A stretch of DNA of 64,000 bases from Trifolium pratense (taxonomy: Eukaryota > Streptophyta > Magnoliopsida > Fabales > Fabaceae). A model generated the notes under the pieces. That model worked only from the letters and a program-made list of their open reading frames with translations, did no database searches and had not been told where the DNA came from. Of the stretch, positions 22,592 to 35,300 are shown one piece after another (position 1 is the stretch's first letter; the number at the start of each line of letters is the position of its first letter). Location of the stretch: assembly GCF_020283565.1 (NCBI RefSeq), contig NC_060060.1, forward strand, positions 34,472,001 through 34,536,000. The letters are read 5' to 3'. Both the position numbers and the translations under genes were made by a program.

Positions 22592-23077
22592 TCAAGCATC
22601 TTTCTCTTCATCAACCGATTGATCATCCAATTCATTATCATAATGAGGATGAGAACTCTGACGAGAATGACCACTACAGGAGGCCGTCTCCAAAGCCATC
22701 ATGCGACTTTGGAATTCTTCAAACTTTATTTCCAATGATCTGGTTCTCGCAGTTGACGCAGCAGCCTCGACTCTAGCAGCATCAGCATCTGCACGTGCTG
22801 CAGCAACCTCAGCTCTAGCAGCCTCAACATCTGCACGTGCTGCAGCAGCCTCGGCTCTAGCAGCTTCAATGATCTGGTTCTCTGCCCTATTGTGAGGTGC
22901 CTCTGCCTCATAAATCAAGTTTTTATACTTAAGGTTTTTAGCCAAGTGTCCAGTACCATAACATCTTCCCCGAGACTTACCCTTGGAAACATCTTTCCAT
23001 ATTTGAATTCTTTGCGATCCATCAACCTCTTGAGTGTCACGAGTAGCACCACCATAAGTTTGTGTCACTTTGGCCAA
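22592..23077 (-). CDS. CACTA-encoded Transposase_24-like C-terminal exon
   Basis: 161 codons. The N-terminal half (TYGGATRDTQEVDGSQRIQI, then WKDVSKGKSRGRCYGTGHLA) matches the C-terminal part of plant En/Spm Transposase_24 proteins. Residues of about 69-110 form an alanine/arginine/glutamate-rich block with a 7-residue period (AARAEVA-type units), predicted to be a coiled coil. The acidic tail ends DEEKDA. Read in the CACTA element on the minus strand, with upstream exons at 24060-24717. Whether the product is made is unknown. Confidence 0.7.
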   Translation of the reverse strand: MAKVTQTYGGATRDTQEVDGSQRIQIWKDVSKGKSRGRCYGTGHLAKNLKYKNLIYEAEAPHNRAENQIIEAARAEAAAARADVEAARAEVAAARADADAARVEAAASTARTRSLEIKFEEFQSRMMALETASCSGHSRQSSHPHYDNELDDQSVDEEKDA

Positions 23078-23490
23078 ATTTTCAAGATATTCGGCCTGTA
23101 AATCAACATGAGACCAACATCAATAACAATGTGATTTTGTTTTTCACTTATGTCAAAAAATGTTACTAGACACAAATATATAATAACAAAATAAACTTTC
23201 TTCACTAGGCAAAGTTGGCAACATGAACTACTCTATGTCATAATGTCCTTTATCATAATTAAATCAAAGTCTATTAAACATATGATGCAACAAGACTAGT
23301 GTAACCAGCACAGATACATAATTTCTACTGTCCAAACAAAGACTAAGAACAATCATGGCAGAGACAAGGCTAATCCCACGTTCTTTTCAACTAAACCATG
23401 CACATGTGGGGAAAATTGCAGCAGCTGTGCAAAATTCTGCCACATCCCAATAGCAGCAAGACTTTTCTTAAAATATATAGATAAATAGAC

Positions 23491-23760
23491 TCCTCCACGT
23501 TCTTTTCATTGATAAGCACAACACTAAACACAAGGAGTGTTTGGTGAGGCAAGAGAACAGCTTACAAGAGCAAAGCACCACAAAGAACACAAAAAAAAGG
23601 CACAACAAGTGCACACACAACCAGGAAAACAAAACCAGCAGCCTAGCAACAACACACAAAGGCAAAGACCAGTAAAACAACGAAAAACTGCAGCATAGCA
23701 GGGGCAAAGGCAAAACCAGAAACAACAGAAAAAAAACACCAGAAACAGCATAACAGGGTT
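23491..23760 (-). repeat. Possible retroelement 3' tail inside the CACTA element
   Basis: Plus strand is rich in CAACA/CCA; the minus strand is T/G-rich with low complexity, similar in style to 25190-25420. It resembles the untranslated 3' tails of plant LINEs, but there is no poly(A) or target duplication to prove it. Confidence 0.3.
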
Positions 23761-24059
23761 GTGAAATATCTTATCCTAGGAAACATAAACTAATGTGTTA
23801 CTCTAAAATCAGAGACTGCTTTTTTAAATCTGATTTTAGAAATTCTCCTTGTATCTGGTGTGTTGAATGAGTTTGGGAACAGGGTCTATTGGAACAAACT
23901 ATTTGGTTTGGAAAGTTATTCACATATCACATATCACATATCTATTTGGTTTGGAAAAATTGTGTTATAATTGAACTATTGAGATTGTTCTGAAACTATT
24001 GGAACTGTCAAATAAACTGAAACTTACAGTAAACTGAAACCAAAAGCATTGACTTACAT

Positions 24060-24717
24060 GAGTTTTCTCAGAACGACGATCAACCCAATCGCCAGTCTTC
24101 TTTTTGTGGGTAGCCACAAAAAGTTCATCGGGATAGAAAGCTCTCCCAAGCTTAGAACTCTATAAATAAAACAGTGTATGATTACAAATTACACAAAATA
24201 TAAATATAATGAATTACACAATGTAAGTACGGATTGAATACATACCATGTCAAGTGCAATTTCATGATGAACCTTCCTTCCTGTGGTATGGAGTGCCCCA
24301 CCTTTACTTGAAGCTCGATTAAGCAATTCATTTATAGTCTAAAAATCATTAAGCAATTTAAATGACAAGTCAAATCATGCAAATCAAAAGACAAGTTGAT
24401 TATGACAACTTTGTTGCTTGATAATGGTTTTCGGGTAAGCATTGTTTTGTTGGACAAACATCAACAAGCATTTGAGCAAAATGATCTATGCACTTTTGAG
24501 GGACATACCAATTAGACATAGCAACCAAAAGCTTGACAGAAATAGATAATTTGGATTCGGCAGCTCCCTCATAAATGGGTTGGTTTGCAGAGATCAATTT
24601 ACTGTAAAATTGTTGAGCTTTCTCATTTGGTACCTCACCGACACTAGGTGTCTCATTTTCCATATTAGCATTCACATTGGGGACATTGGAAAATGGCCTA
24701 ATAGCATCATAAATCAT
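24060..24717 (-). pseudogene. CACTA transposase-associated exons (three pieces)
   Basis: Minus-strand pieces: 24400-24717 (EKAQQFYSKLISANQPIYEG, KLLVAMSNWYVPQKCIDHFA), resembling the N-terminal region of TNP2-like CACTA proteins; 24245-24340 (TINELLNRASSKGG, HTTGRKVHHEIALDM); and 24063-24160 (SKLGRAFYPDELFVATHKKK, then DWVDRRSEKTH). The last two match the Transposase_24 family. They are separated by intron-like gaps. The DDE catalytic part was not found, so the gene is a deletion derivative or chimera. Confidence 0.65.
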
Positions 24718-25909
24718 CTCATTAATTGCTTCAAATTGATCTTCATCGCCAACTTCCTCACCACCGCTAAAATGACCACCACGGTGTACGTGCTAAAATG
24801 ACCACCACGGTGTACGTCTCGATCCTCTTCTCCATGTTCAGCCAATTTCTTAAGAGTTGTTGATTGTGAGGTACATGAAGCTCACAGTTAGAGACAAAAA
24901 CTATACAAGTCAATTTTATCACTCTAATTGAAGCTCACATTTAGAGACAAAAACTACATAAATACTAGTTTGAAGTTAGAATCAATTCTAATCACTATTT
25001 TTTTTTATGGTAAACACTACATTTCATTGAAATTGAAAAACATGGTTATAGTGAGCAGCTTGGAACAAAACATGGTTACAGTGAGTAGCTTGAAGTTAGA
25101 ATCGATTATAATCACTATTAGAAACCACTCCTTCATATATCACTAATAAGAATATATCACTATTATTTTTTATCAGCTAAAAATTTATTAATAACCATAA
25201 CCAAACATAAGGCATGTTTGTTATGAGAAAGATACACACAAGATTTAATAAAGGCTATCCACAACACAACCCTGATACAATGTAAACAGAAAAATAACAA
25301 GGCAAAAAGCCCAAGCCAGCACCAAAACCAAACCGCACAGGCAACAACAAAACACAGATGCAAAAACCATAATCCAAAATCTAAAACCAGTCCCAGGGCA
25401 CACAATGAGCGCACCACTTCACCTATTCAGACAATCAATTTCTCGATTCAGAAGCTATTTAGGAATTACTTTTAGCTTCGAAAACTTGTGCAGACAATAA
25501 GGTTTGTGTCGAAGATGGAATCGAATTTTCAAGCAAGGCTATTTCTCAGATGTATGGAAAATGCCATCAAATTGAAGCTATTGCAAATTGTTTACTAGGT
25601 GTTCTACTGTCAGCAAAATCAAAATCAGCTTCTTCTGAATCAGAGAAAGTTTTGATGCAATCTCAACCTTCTGAGAGATTAATGATGGAAAATGATCATT
25701 ACATTATTCTTAATCTTAGTCTGGAATATGCAGAACATAGTAATTTGAGAATTGCTTATAATCATGCAAAGAAATTGGTTAAGCTGGAAGGTGGGTCTAG
25801 TATTAGGAATTTGAGAATTTCTTATAATCAACTTAGTGTATAGTCATGCATAGGAATTTAAAAAAACTTATTAGAAAAGAAAAAAAAAATCAATTATTAA
25901 AAGACAAAA

Positions 25910-25985
25910 TCGCAACACAGGGATCAAACTCACAACATTTGCATAAATTGGGCGCTACTTCACCACTAAAACATCTCAAAAATCA
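25910..25985 (-). repeat. tRNA-like A-box/B-box segment in the CACTA element
   Basis: On the minus strand GTTTTAGTGGTGAAGTAGCG precedes GAGTTTGATCCC by the spacing expected of a Pol III internal promoter. It resembles the segment in the hAT MITE at 8020-8093. No complete cloverleaf is apparent. Confidence 0.4.
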
Positions 25986-26705
25986 ATTTTAGGTCTTAAA
26001 GAATCCCTTTTGGCTACTGAATCCAACCATGCACAAACTCAAAATTAAAAGAACAAGAGATTAAGGAACAAACTATAAAGAACATGAAGTGCAGAAATTT
26101 GTGAAGAGATGAAGTTACTTACTTGGAATCGTGAAAACGATGGTAAACAGTCGAGTAAGTTCTTCGACGGCAACGGAGAGGAGAGATGCGCGACAAGAGA
26201 TTGAAGGAGAGTTGCGAGCTTCTTCGACGGCAACGAGAGATTGAAGGAGAGTTGTGAGCTTCTTCGACGGCGGAGGGATTAGGAATAGATCTCAGTTTCC
26301 ATTATTGTGTCTTGGATTTTTTTTTTTTACTTCATATATTTAGGGATCGGGAAAGAAAATATAATTAAGTGATATTAGTTCTGAAATAAAAGTGGGAAAC
26401 TGAAAATTTGTGAAATTTTTTGGCTCTTAACAAAAAGTTTTTTTTTTATTTAATTTAATTATCATTAGAGTCCGCCTCATCAGACTCAATGAACTAATAA
26501 ATAAATAAAAAATGAATTAGTTATTTATTTTTTCATAGAGTCTCCATAGTGTCTCCAAAAGTAGACGCTAACTTTAAATATTAAATTAAAATAATAAAAA
26601 TACAATATCGTCTGTCAAGTAGACTCAAATGAGACGCTAGTAGTGTCCGTGTCGTGGCGGACGCTAAAAAATTTGAAGCTAAAACTCATTTTTCTTGTAG
26701 TGAGT

Positions 26706-29328
26706 ATGAATAAGTTTGGTTTATGAGACATGCATGTGTTTATGTTATCTTATCTTATTTTAACATAGAAGTTGTGTATATGACTTGTCATAAATATGCA
26801 TATCTTAGTGATATTATTGTTTTGTGCAAAAAGTTATTAAATTTAGAATTGATGATATCATAATACTATATGTGTATTGATTATATGAAAGCTATTGTTA
26901 ATTTTGTAACCAAAAAAAGAAAGTTATTGTTAATTTCTTGTTTAATAATTATCTTGATATTAGAAATAATTTTGGTATGTTTTGAATTATTATAAATTGG
27001 TAATTATTCATGGAAGAAATTCAGTTATATAAAATGTTAATGATTTTGAATCATTATTTATTTTTCTATTGTGACGATTATTTGAAATTACCATAAGACA
27101 TATTTATACATAAAATTTGATTTTGACATTTAAAATTATATTTATGATGATACATAGTTATGTGATAACCAATATGAAAAGGTTTCTTTTAATAAAATTG
27201 AAATGATTTTAGAAGTCAAAAATTTATTTTTTCAAGACAAATAATTATTCAAAGTAACATTAACATGTGCCCTAAGGCACATGTTAGTACGACCCAATAA
27301 ATATTTAATGCATTGAATGTATGGTATCTTGGATACTTAAGAGGAAGTAAACTTTCAAATTGAGATGATTGTTAAATATGTAATATCAAGAGAAGAACGA
27401 CATAAAGTCTGTGCATATGACACAATGACAATCAAATGACAAAGTGTCAATAATGTATAAAGAATATTCAAAGTGCCTAAAAAACATATCTATGTGGTTG
27501 ATTGGACATTCAAAGTTATAAAAGTTGGAAAATCTTGCAATTCTTTGACGAAATGATTGACAAGGATATGATGTTTTCGGATAAAATGGTTAGGTCATTG
27601 AAGATGTCATTAGGGATGTGATACAAACCCATATATAATTAATCATCAATGGTGAAAACTCATCTCACACTTGAATAACATCAAGTCTTAGTTCAATGAT
27701 GAAAGTACATTATAAGAGTGATTGAAGTACTTGACAATAATAAATACATCCCAAGGGATAAAAGTACTTGAACCATAAGAGAATAAAGTGGTAGGATGAA
27801 GTTTTCCTCTTAATAGACATATATGTGCTTAAATGCATAATTATGGGTGTACATTTATGATATAGTTTACCTGTATGAGAATGAAGTGGGGGCGCTTCAT
27901 AGATTTCAAGGCTTGATTCTTAAATTCTCTTGAAAAGGATATAAGACACAATGTCTTAACAAATGTGTCATATTTATAATTCGATCAATGATACTGAGAT
28001 ATCATGTGTAGGTTATGCACACTTGTTATGATGAATAATCGGTTCAAAGCGTGTCTATCAATCTATTCGGGGATGAGTGGAAACTTAACTTACTAAGTAA
28101 TGGTTCAAATTGTAAGATATCTTTATCTGAAATCATGAGATTTTCGGAATAATGAATTTAGATATTTTTGAAAATGGTGGGGAATTGTGAGAGAATTTCC
28201 AAAATACTTGAAAGGATGCAATGATTAGTTTTAAATAAAGTGTCTTTTAGTTTAGTCTTGAAACCTTTTGATGACAAGAGTGAATCATGACATTGTTTCA
28301 TATAATCCCTTTCTTGTAAATAAATTTATGGAGTAGCGTCAAAAATAAATAAATTATGGAGTGTGTGGCAAGGGCACCCAATTCTTGTAATTCTTGTCTT
28401 CTTTAATCCCTTTCCCTTATTTTAGCAAATGAAACACACCATAAAACAATATCAAAGGCTGTTATTATGAAACACTCAAACAAATAACACAAAGGCAGTG
28501 AATTGTATTGACTTTAAACACTCATCTATAAACATCACTAATTCTAAAAAAAAATACTACAATTATTGCTAGGACAAGAAAAGAAGTGTAGTATTTAATA
28601 CTATTTAGGAAGTTCTCTTTGTTTTTTGTTCAATGTTCATCATAGAAGTGCGGTTTTAAGTCATTTTTGGTTTAGAATCATCCCTCTACACCTTTTTTTT
28701 CCATATAAATAAGTGATTTTTCACGTATATCAAGTTTTTGTTTGTGATTTCAGCGTCTAAGTGCGGCGTTGTGTTGGCCGTCGTCTTGTGCGACACTATT
28801 TGATTTCTCGTATTGTTGCGGTGTTCGCTTATTCCTATTGAAAAGTCAACTTCAGTCAATTGCAGATTCAATCAATGATTTGAACATCAACGTTGCATAT
28901 CCGAAAGCATGGATATTCCGGTAACTTTAACTTTATCCTATTATTTGTAGTAGGCAATGTGCCGTTGTATGCTAGTAACTTGAATGTTGCGAGTTTGTTC
29001 ACAGAATCATTCTTTTACTTTAAAAAAAAAACTATTTAGGAAGTTAACGTATTTTTTTAAACTAAAACTCAAGTAGAAAGAGTAATATCAGTAAACCTTA
29101 TTAGGAAAGCAGGCTTCCATTGGTAGAGATATTTTCGACTTTGAAACAGCAAAACAATAAGATAAATATGACAGTCTAACTAACTTGTACCGACACTTGT
29201 AAAACAACAAATATTTTGCATATATGCTATTGACATTTCCCTCCGATGTAGGCATTTTTTTTTTTTTTGAATTCCAAAGTCATCAATCACATAAGTGAAA
29301 CTACTAAATCTTAATCTATTCTATGCAG
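26706..29328. other. Intergenic region between the CACTA element and the phosphatase gene
   Basis: No gene is supported. A palindromic half of the Mutator-like MITE family (ACATGTGCCC/GGCACATGT) is at 27262-27295. The stretch 27300-28330 has mixed short frames with many stops and may be old retroelement sequence, but I cannot name it. 28740-28960 is more GC-rich than its surroundings, without a readable domain. Confidence 0.5.
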
Positions 29329-32300
29329 TTAGCTTACTTGATTTCTTCTTGCACTGTTGGATTTTGAGTCATTTCGAACCGGCTTTGCTGAGAAGCAATG
29401 ACGCACATGGATCTTCTGACTGTGAGTTTGGACGGAGGAACTGCCTTGAACATGAACAACCAGAATCACTTCCTTGTCTCTGGTGTCTTCACTTGACCGG
29501 TTTTGTGGTATCCCATCTACTGATTCTTCAGAGGCATGCAGATCTTCATGACGTACTGAAACCTCTACAGTTTGCTCGGGTTTAATTATACCGATGGATG
29601 GAGAAACCTAGTTTAAGACATTTTAAAATTGGCATCAGTACGTGTAGGTAAAATCCTAGAAGTTTAGATAAATTATGAATCCTAAAACCCATCTCCCTTC
29701 ACTAAATAAGAAAAACCCCTTTATCTGTGCTCCTCCTTCCCATTGTCAACCGGCATATCACATTTACAAGATGAGAAGAAAAATGGCTACTTACCTATGA
29801 ATTCATGTCAAAGAACTTGGCATATATTGAGCCTAAAACTGGTAAACTTAATTTTAACAGTCACAAAAAAGGATCTATAATAAAAAAATCCTATTTTATT
29901 TGAAAAGGTGTATATAAATACAAATGTCAAATTAATCTCAAACAAAAAAATGATACATACTATCTGGCAGGAGGGTTAGGTAATGCAGACAAACTTGAAC
30001 CAAATATATCAATTTTTTATAAAACTTTTCATTTAGTTATGTGCTCAATAAGATCTGGTTAACAAACTAATTGAATCTGTTGGATGCCTTTTATATTCTC
30101 TTAGCAATAGCAATTAAATTTTAAAAAAAAAAATACAGAATGTAGAGTATAAATTTATATCAGAAAAATGGACAGAGACTATTTATTTGTAAAACAAATA
30201 AGTGAAGGAAAGTTTGTGACTTTGTCAGCAACATAAAGCAGAGTTAATTAGTTTTTCAATTATAAGGTTGTTCGGAAGGGACGCAGGACAACATGTAGGT
30301 CTTTCCATAAGATCTCAAAAAGCACACTCTAGGTAAACTTTTTCTAATTTAGTCATTGAAAACTGCAACTATCTTCAACTTGAAGTAAAATAAGGATGAA
30401 GCAGACACTGAATTTACAAAAGGACATAAAACTATTCTCAGAACTTTTAACAAATAGTAGGTCATTTTTGTTTTAACATTCAGAAAAAGCATCCTAGTTT
30501 AACAATCCTATATTATTCACATCAATAGTTATAATGTAAAATTGAATAGGTTAAAAATCATGCATTCTGTGATAGTAATACAATGTAAGGCACTATCTAT
30601 TTTGAAAATTGTTGACTTCATTTTAAAAGAATAAGATAAGCCACCAAAACTTTGTACATGCAGTAAGATTTGCATCTAACTAATATATCTTGGAAACCCT
30701 CAAAATTAAAAAAAAATAACATGAGTATTAAATTAAGTAAAGGTACAGTACCTCAAGCCATCTAGGAAAGCCAAAGGCACCTCTTGGGATATAAGCAGGC
30801 GCTTCTCCGTCATTTTTTACTACAGACTGGCCATCACAGGTGATCTTGTATACAGCCTTATCCTTTGTACTTCTGTTTGTAATAAGCAACAACGAAGCCT
30901 CCTGGTTTTCAAGGACCATATTGTCAGGGCTGACATTGCATTCTGGAACATAACGTGATTCTTCAAGCATAGATCTGATTTTCTCATTTGATGTCATAAT
31001 GTCCCCGAATTCTTTTCTCCTGATTGATCTATCAGCATGAGAAATTTTCACATTGAACTTACATCGAACAGGTTTGTGATCGCTATCAGTCACATCCATG
31101 CAAGCATCATACCTGTTAAATGGTTTCAATGATAACAAATTGTACCTAATATAGTAAAGAAAAAGAAAATAAAAACCTATTTTGACCATGCAACATACTG
31201 TAAAATTGACGACACAACAGGGCAGTCTAAATTGCAATCAGAAACTGCAGCTGGCCGAGTATCACGATATATTATTCTGTCACACCAAGCAGGAATTCGC
31301 TTTTTCTCCCCAGAATCATACCCTGCAAGAATGTATGGAAGTTACGCAATTGTCATGTTTCTTATGCAAAATACTAGTCACTTTAACCAAGAAACAATCT
31401 GTTAAATCCATATTGACAGAAGGCAAAATTGAAACTGTCATATTCATTGTGTTGCCAATTTTTAATACATTTTGATACTGAGGAACCATATTCAAATCAA
31501 CATGTAACAAATGGGAACCACTAGTCTTGACAATGCCCATATATTTACCTCCTAAACCTGCTTGGTGCCTCTCAAACTTATACGTTGGAGGAAATTTGAT
31601 TATTGCCTCCCGCATTCCCTGGAAAACTTTTCCAGCTTTCATCTCCGCCCTGAGCTGGTCCTTTTCTCTAAGCCAATCAAAGCATCTTTGAGAAACAAAG
31701 TCCCTGGCTTCATCATATGATATACCAAAAAGGCGGTAGTTGAAATCACCAAAAAATACCACCATGTCTGCATCAGATAACTCAGGTTTTGCTTCTTCAG
31801 AGCTGACACCCATAGCCTATGATACAATGAAGACGATGTAACTGTTTGGTAATCAAATTGATGGAGAGGCAAGGAGATTGTCAAAAGCTGTAAGCAACTA
31901 AGGATGGACTCACATTTGTACCACGAAGCATATGGGCAGAAGTAGAGACACCTGCTGTAACAGACAGGACGAATGGCAAGCCACAAGAGTAAAGTAGCCA
32001 AAATAAATATGTGGAGAAGGCAAGAGAGCAAGACAAGAACAGGTATGGTACCATACCAGCTGCAGTATTAAGTAGATTGGATGATCGGCTGAAAACCATA
32101 TTCCGATAAATGTGATCAAAATCGGCATTTCGCCGATTAACAGCTTCCAAATGTGCAGCCAAGTGACAATTCACAAAGCACATTATCCTATCGTAGACTC
32201 TGATTCTCAAACCCACTCCTCCCTGTTTGATCAATTTTTGCCATGTAAGTGTTCATTTCAATGAAGAGGAAAAAAGTTCATAATTAAAGAAGTTTATCAA

Positions 32301-35300
32301 TGCATTTTTTTTGTATTTTTATCTCAACCTAGAGTAAGGACAAATAACATCAACATGACTATTACTATATCAATAAAGTAGGTTAAATTTAGCCCAAAAA
32401 GGGAAGGGAAAAAATCATCCAAATTATACTTGCATACAAACAAATACTTTTTTAAAGCACTACAAAGGGAGGTAATTATTATTGCAATAACAATGATTTA
32501 AGAAAAACTGCACAAACATTCCATCCAGCATTGTGGAATAAACAGAAAAAGCAATCTGTGTTTGTCATTGTTATTAAAATTGGGCCAGACCTGTCGATTG
32601 AATCACGAACCGTTTAGTCCAAAATAAACTAGCTGATTTTATAACAGTGAGAACTGGTTGAACCAGTTCAAAATCAGACCAAAACTAGCTGAAAACTGGT
32701 GAAGAACCAATTTGGACCGGTCAGTTTCTATTTTTAATTTTTTGGTATTTTCTATTTAATTATGATTTTTAGGCCAAATAAAACTACAATGCCAAATTAC
32801 AAAGATCTATAGATGTGAACTATTATAATTATTATTTATACAACTATAAATGTTTACAAGACTTAAAATACAACTATTGCATGTTAATTTAAATTTTGAC
32901 TTGACTTGTTTTCCTTACATTCTGTGTTTAACTTATCATTAGATATACTGTATAATGTTGCAAATATATTTAAATATTACCAGTTGAATTATTGACGTTC
33001 ATTGGAAGAAAGGGCTGGAGTGATAATGACTGAGAATATTTAACAGGCAAGTACTGGATTTCAATGGCAGAATTAGAGCACTATGTTTTTATCAAACAAA
33101 TATCAAGAAGTCAGGGAAATTGAAACAAACCTTGTTACCGATTGCCCGTCCAAAACCACATGGGACTGCTCCAGCATCAATATCCCCAACATGTTTTCTA
33201 AGATTCTTTCGTACCCTAATTGAGGAACATCAACTCATAATATAAGCATAGAAACATTATCAAAGATAGAAATGCAGAGTACATTATAGGTAGAACTAAG
33301 AAGCCTTTCCATAAAGAAGAGAATAGAAGCAGGAGGTTTATCACACCAGTTGGTTTACACTCACTCACCAAAGAGATATAAGCAAGCCAGCAAGCTGCCT
33401 AGAACCCATACGCTCAAAAGCTTTTCCTTCTTCCAAGGCCTTTCCTATTGTATCCAACCACCACTGCCCCATTGCACTTCCTTCTAGACCTACCTACAAT
33501 TGTGATATAAGCAGTAAATGCATGGGTAGAATATACACACTACACAAGATTCTTACTGAGATTTACACATAGTTTTCAATTATCATAAGAAAGGAACAGA
33601 GACGGTAAAATTGTTATTGGCTACAGCTGCAACCACTTGGACAGTAGCAGTATACAGTGCTATCTTTAATGAGAATGCTAAGATAAACAAACATATTACT
33701 AGACCAAATTCTTTCTTATGATTTCAACTTCAACAAAACTGTTTTACAATCAAAATCTGCAAACATAATATGGCAAGGTTATAGGGTATAAGCACAAGGG
33801 AAAATATACAACACTCTAAATTTTACCTCATCTTAAAATGGCCAGCATAAATATTTTAAACCGGTGAGAGTCTGAGAGGTCCTTAAACTTTTTGAACCTG
33901 CCTACAGACTATTTTGTCCACCAACTGAACAAAATCATTCATCACATGATCTGCACGTGTTCATAAGTATACACGGCAATCTTTCATTTATCTAAATAAT
34001 TTTCAAAATTAAAGAATGTATTTTCTTTTTAATTTAATTTCTATTGACGAGAAGACAAGACAAGACAAGTTGAAGATACAGAAGATTTTCTTATTTTCAT
34101 GTAACTATAAATATGCATCAAATATCAACTTGTTTACTGAACATACACAAGAGCAATGCATGCCTTTTCCAAACAATACAGCTTTAGTTGCGGAGTAAAG
34201 AGTAGAAATATATCATAGTTAGGGACATGCAGACAAACATTGGAACCACAGTTTCGCCTAAGTAGAAGTAAACAGAGTATGGGGAATGTAAGTTTAGCAA
34301 GAGATGCACAAGTCTTAGCTTAGGGGTGAAGATTGGAGAACATGCAATACCACAAGTCTGACATTTCAAGTGCCTTGAATTCATCATACGAAATAACGGT
34401 AGAGGTAGATGACCATGGGATAGTAGATGGAATGAAATGAGTTATAATTTATTTCTTCCAATTTACCTCTTATTTTTAAAACATTATTATGTAAAAAAAT
34501 TGTTTGGTTGCTGCAAGATTATTAACCTTCCAATCCTGTTGGTGAATCCACATATTTTGGGCAGTATGGAAAATAGCTCTACCAAGTGATTGCTTACTTA
34601 CAGAAACAAACTTTTCCTCCCACCATTCTCCGTCAGGGATAAATCAGGTAAATGGCTATTTATCAGGTGCACATTAATCATAGAGGAACCATAGACTTAA
34701 ACAAACAAACAGACATAAACCTTTTGTACAATAAGAGTAAGGATTAATTTAGTTTGACATAAATAAATAAATAAGGGAAATGAATTTGTGATGATAAAAT
34801 GAGATAACACAGGTCAATAAATTAATCAGAATATAAGAAATAAGTACAAGTCTAAACCATGTTTCCAAGACAAAATCGTCCATCAATAAGGTAGTTTAAC
34901 ATATAAAGCAAACAAGGCTTTACAAAATATTTAATGTCCAAATGCATAATTAAGAATGTGAGTAAAGTCTTACAGTTTCTTTTGCCGCCGACAGTGCAAG
35001 AAAACCAGCACCCATGTCCACTTCTTGCAAACCAACCACAACAATGCCAACATCTGATACAACGGACCCCAACCACGACAAAAGTGCATCTTGAGAAGCT
35101 CTACCTTGACCAACATTCCATGTGCCAATCAAAATTCTGATACTGTGTCGTCTTGTATAAGTAAGTTCCTTTGCGGCTAGCTCTGATCTTATTATGTTGT
35201 CAATGGGACCTGGAGATGCAATATTCCATCCGCGTATGCCACCGTGAGTTGCCAAGCTATAAACAGAACCATTGCCAACAGCCAATTTAAGCACAGGACT

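Larger units (their letters stand above)
21094..26702. mobile_element. CACTA (En/Spm) element, 5.6 kb, 3-bp target duplication
   Basis: It begins CACTACAACAAAA and ends with the inverse of CACTACAAGAAAAATGAG, flanked by AGT at 21091-21093 and 26703-26705. Both ends carry many copies of TAGCGTC/GACGCTA, the subterminal repeats typical of CACTA elements. Inside are minus-strand remnants of a plant Transposase_24-type protein, but I see no intact tnp2/TNPD DDE transposase, so the copy is probably nonautonomous. It carries a nested hAT element (21458-22272). Both terminal repeats and the target duplication are intact. Confidence 0.93.

Noticed and set aside
22701..22895. Ala/Ser-rich plus-strand frame
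   Set aside because: Shadow of the alanine-rich repeat of the minus-strand CACTA exon.
23376..23508. CCACGTTCTTTTCA at 23376-23389 and 23495-23508 as a target-site duplication
   Set aside because: The 105-base interval has no poly(A), inverted ends or coding features, so a 14-bp chance or local duplication is as likely.
25550..25843. 97-codon plus-strand frame, considered as a gene in the CACTA element
   Set aside because: It has no recognisable domain and no splice context; I could not place it in the CACTA coding set, so it is left unassigned rather than called.
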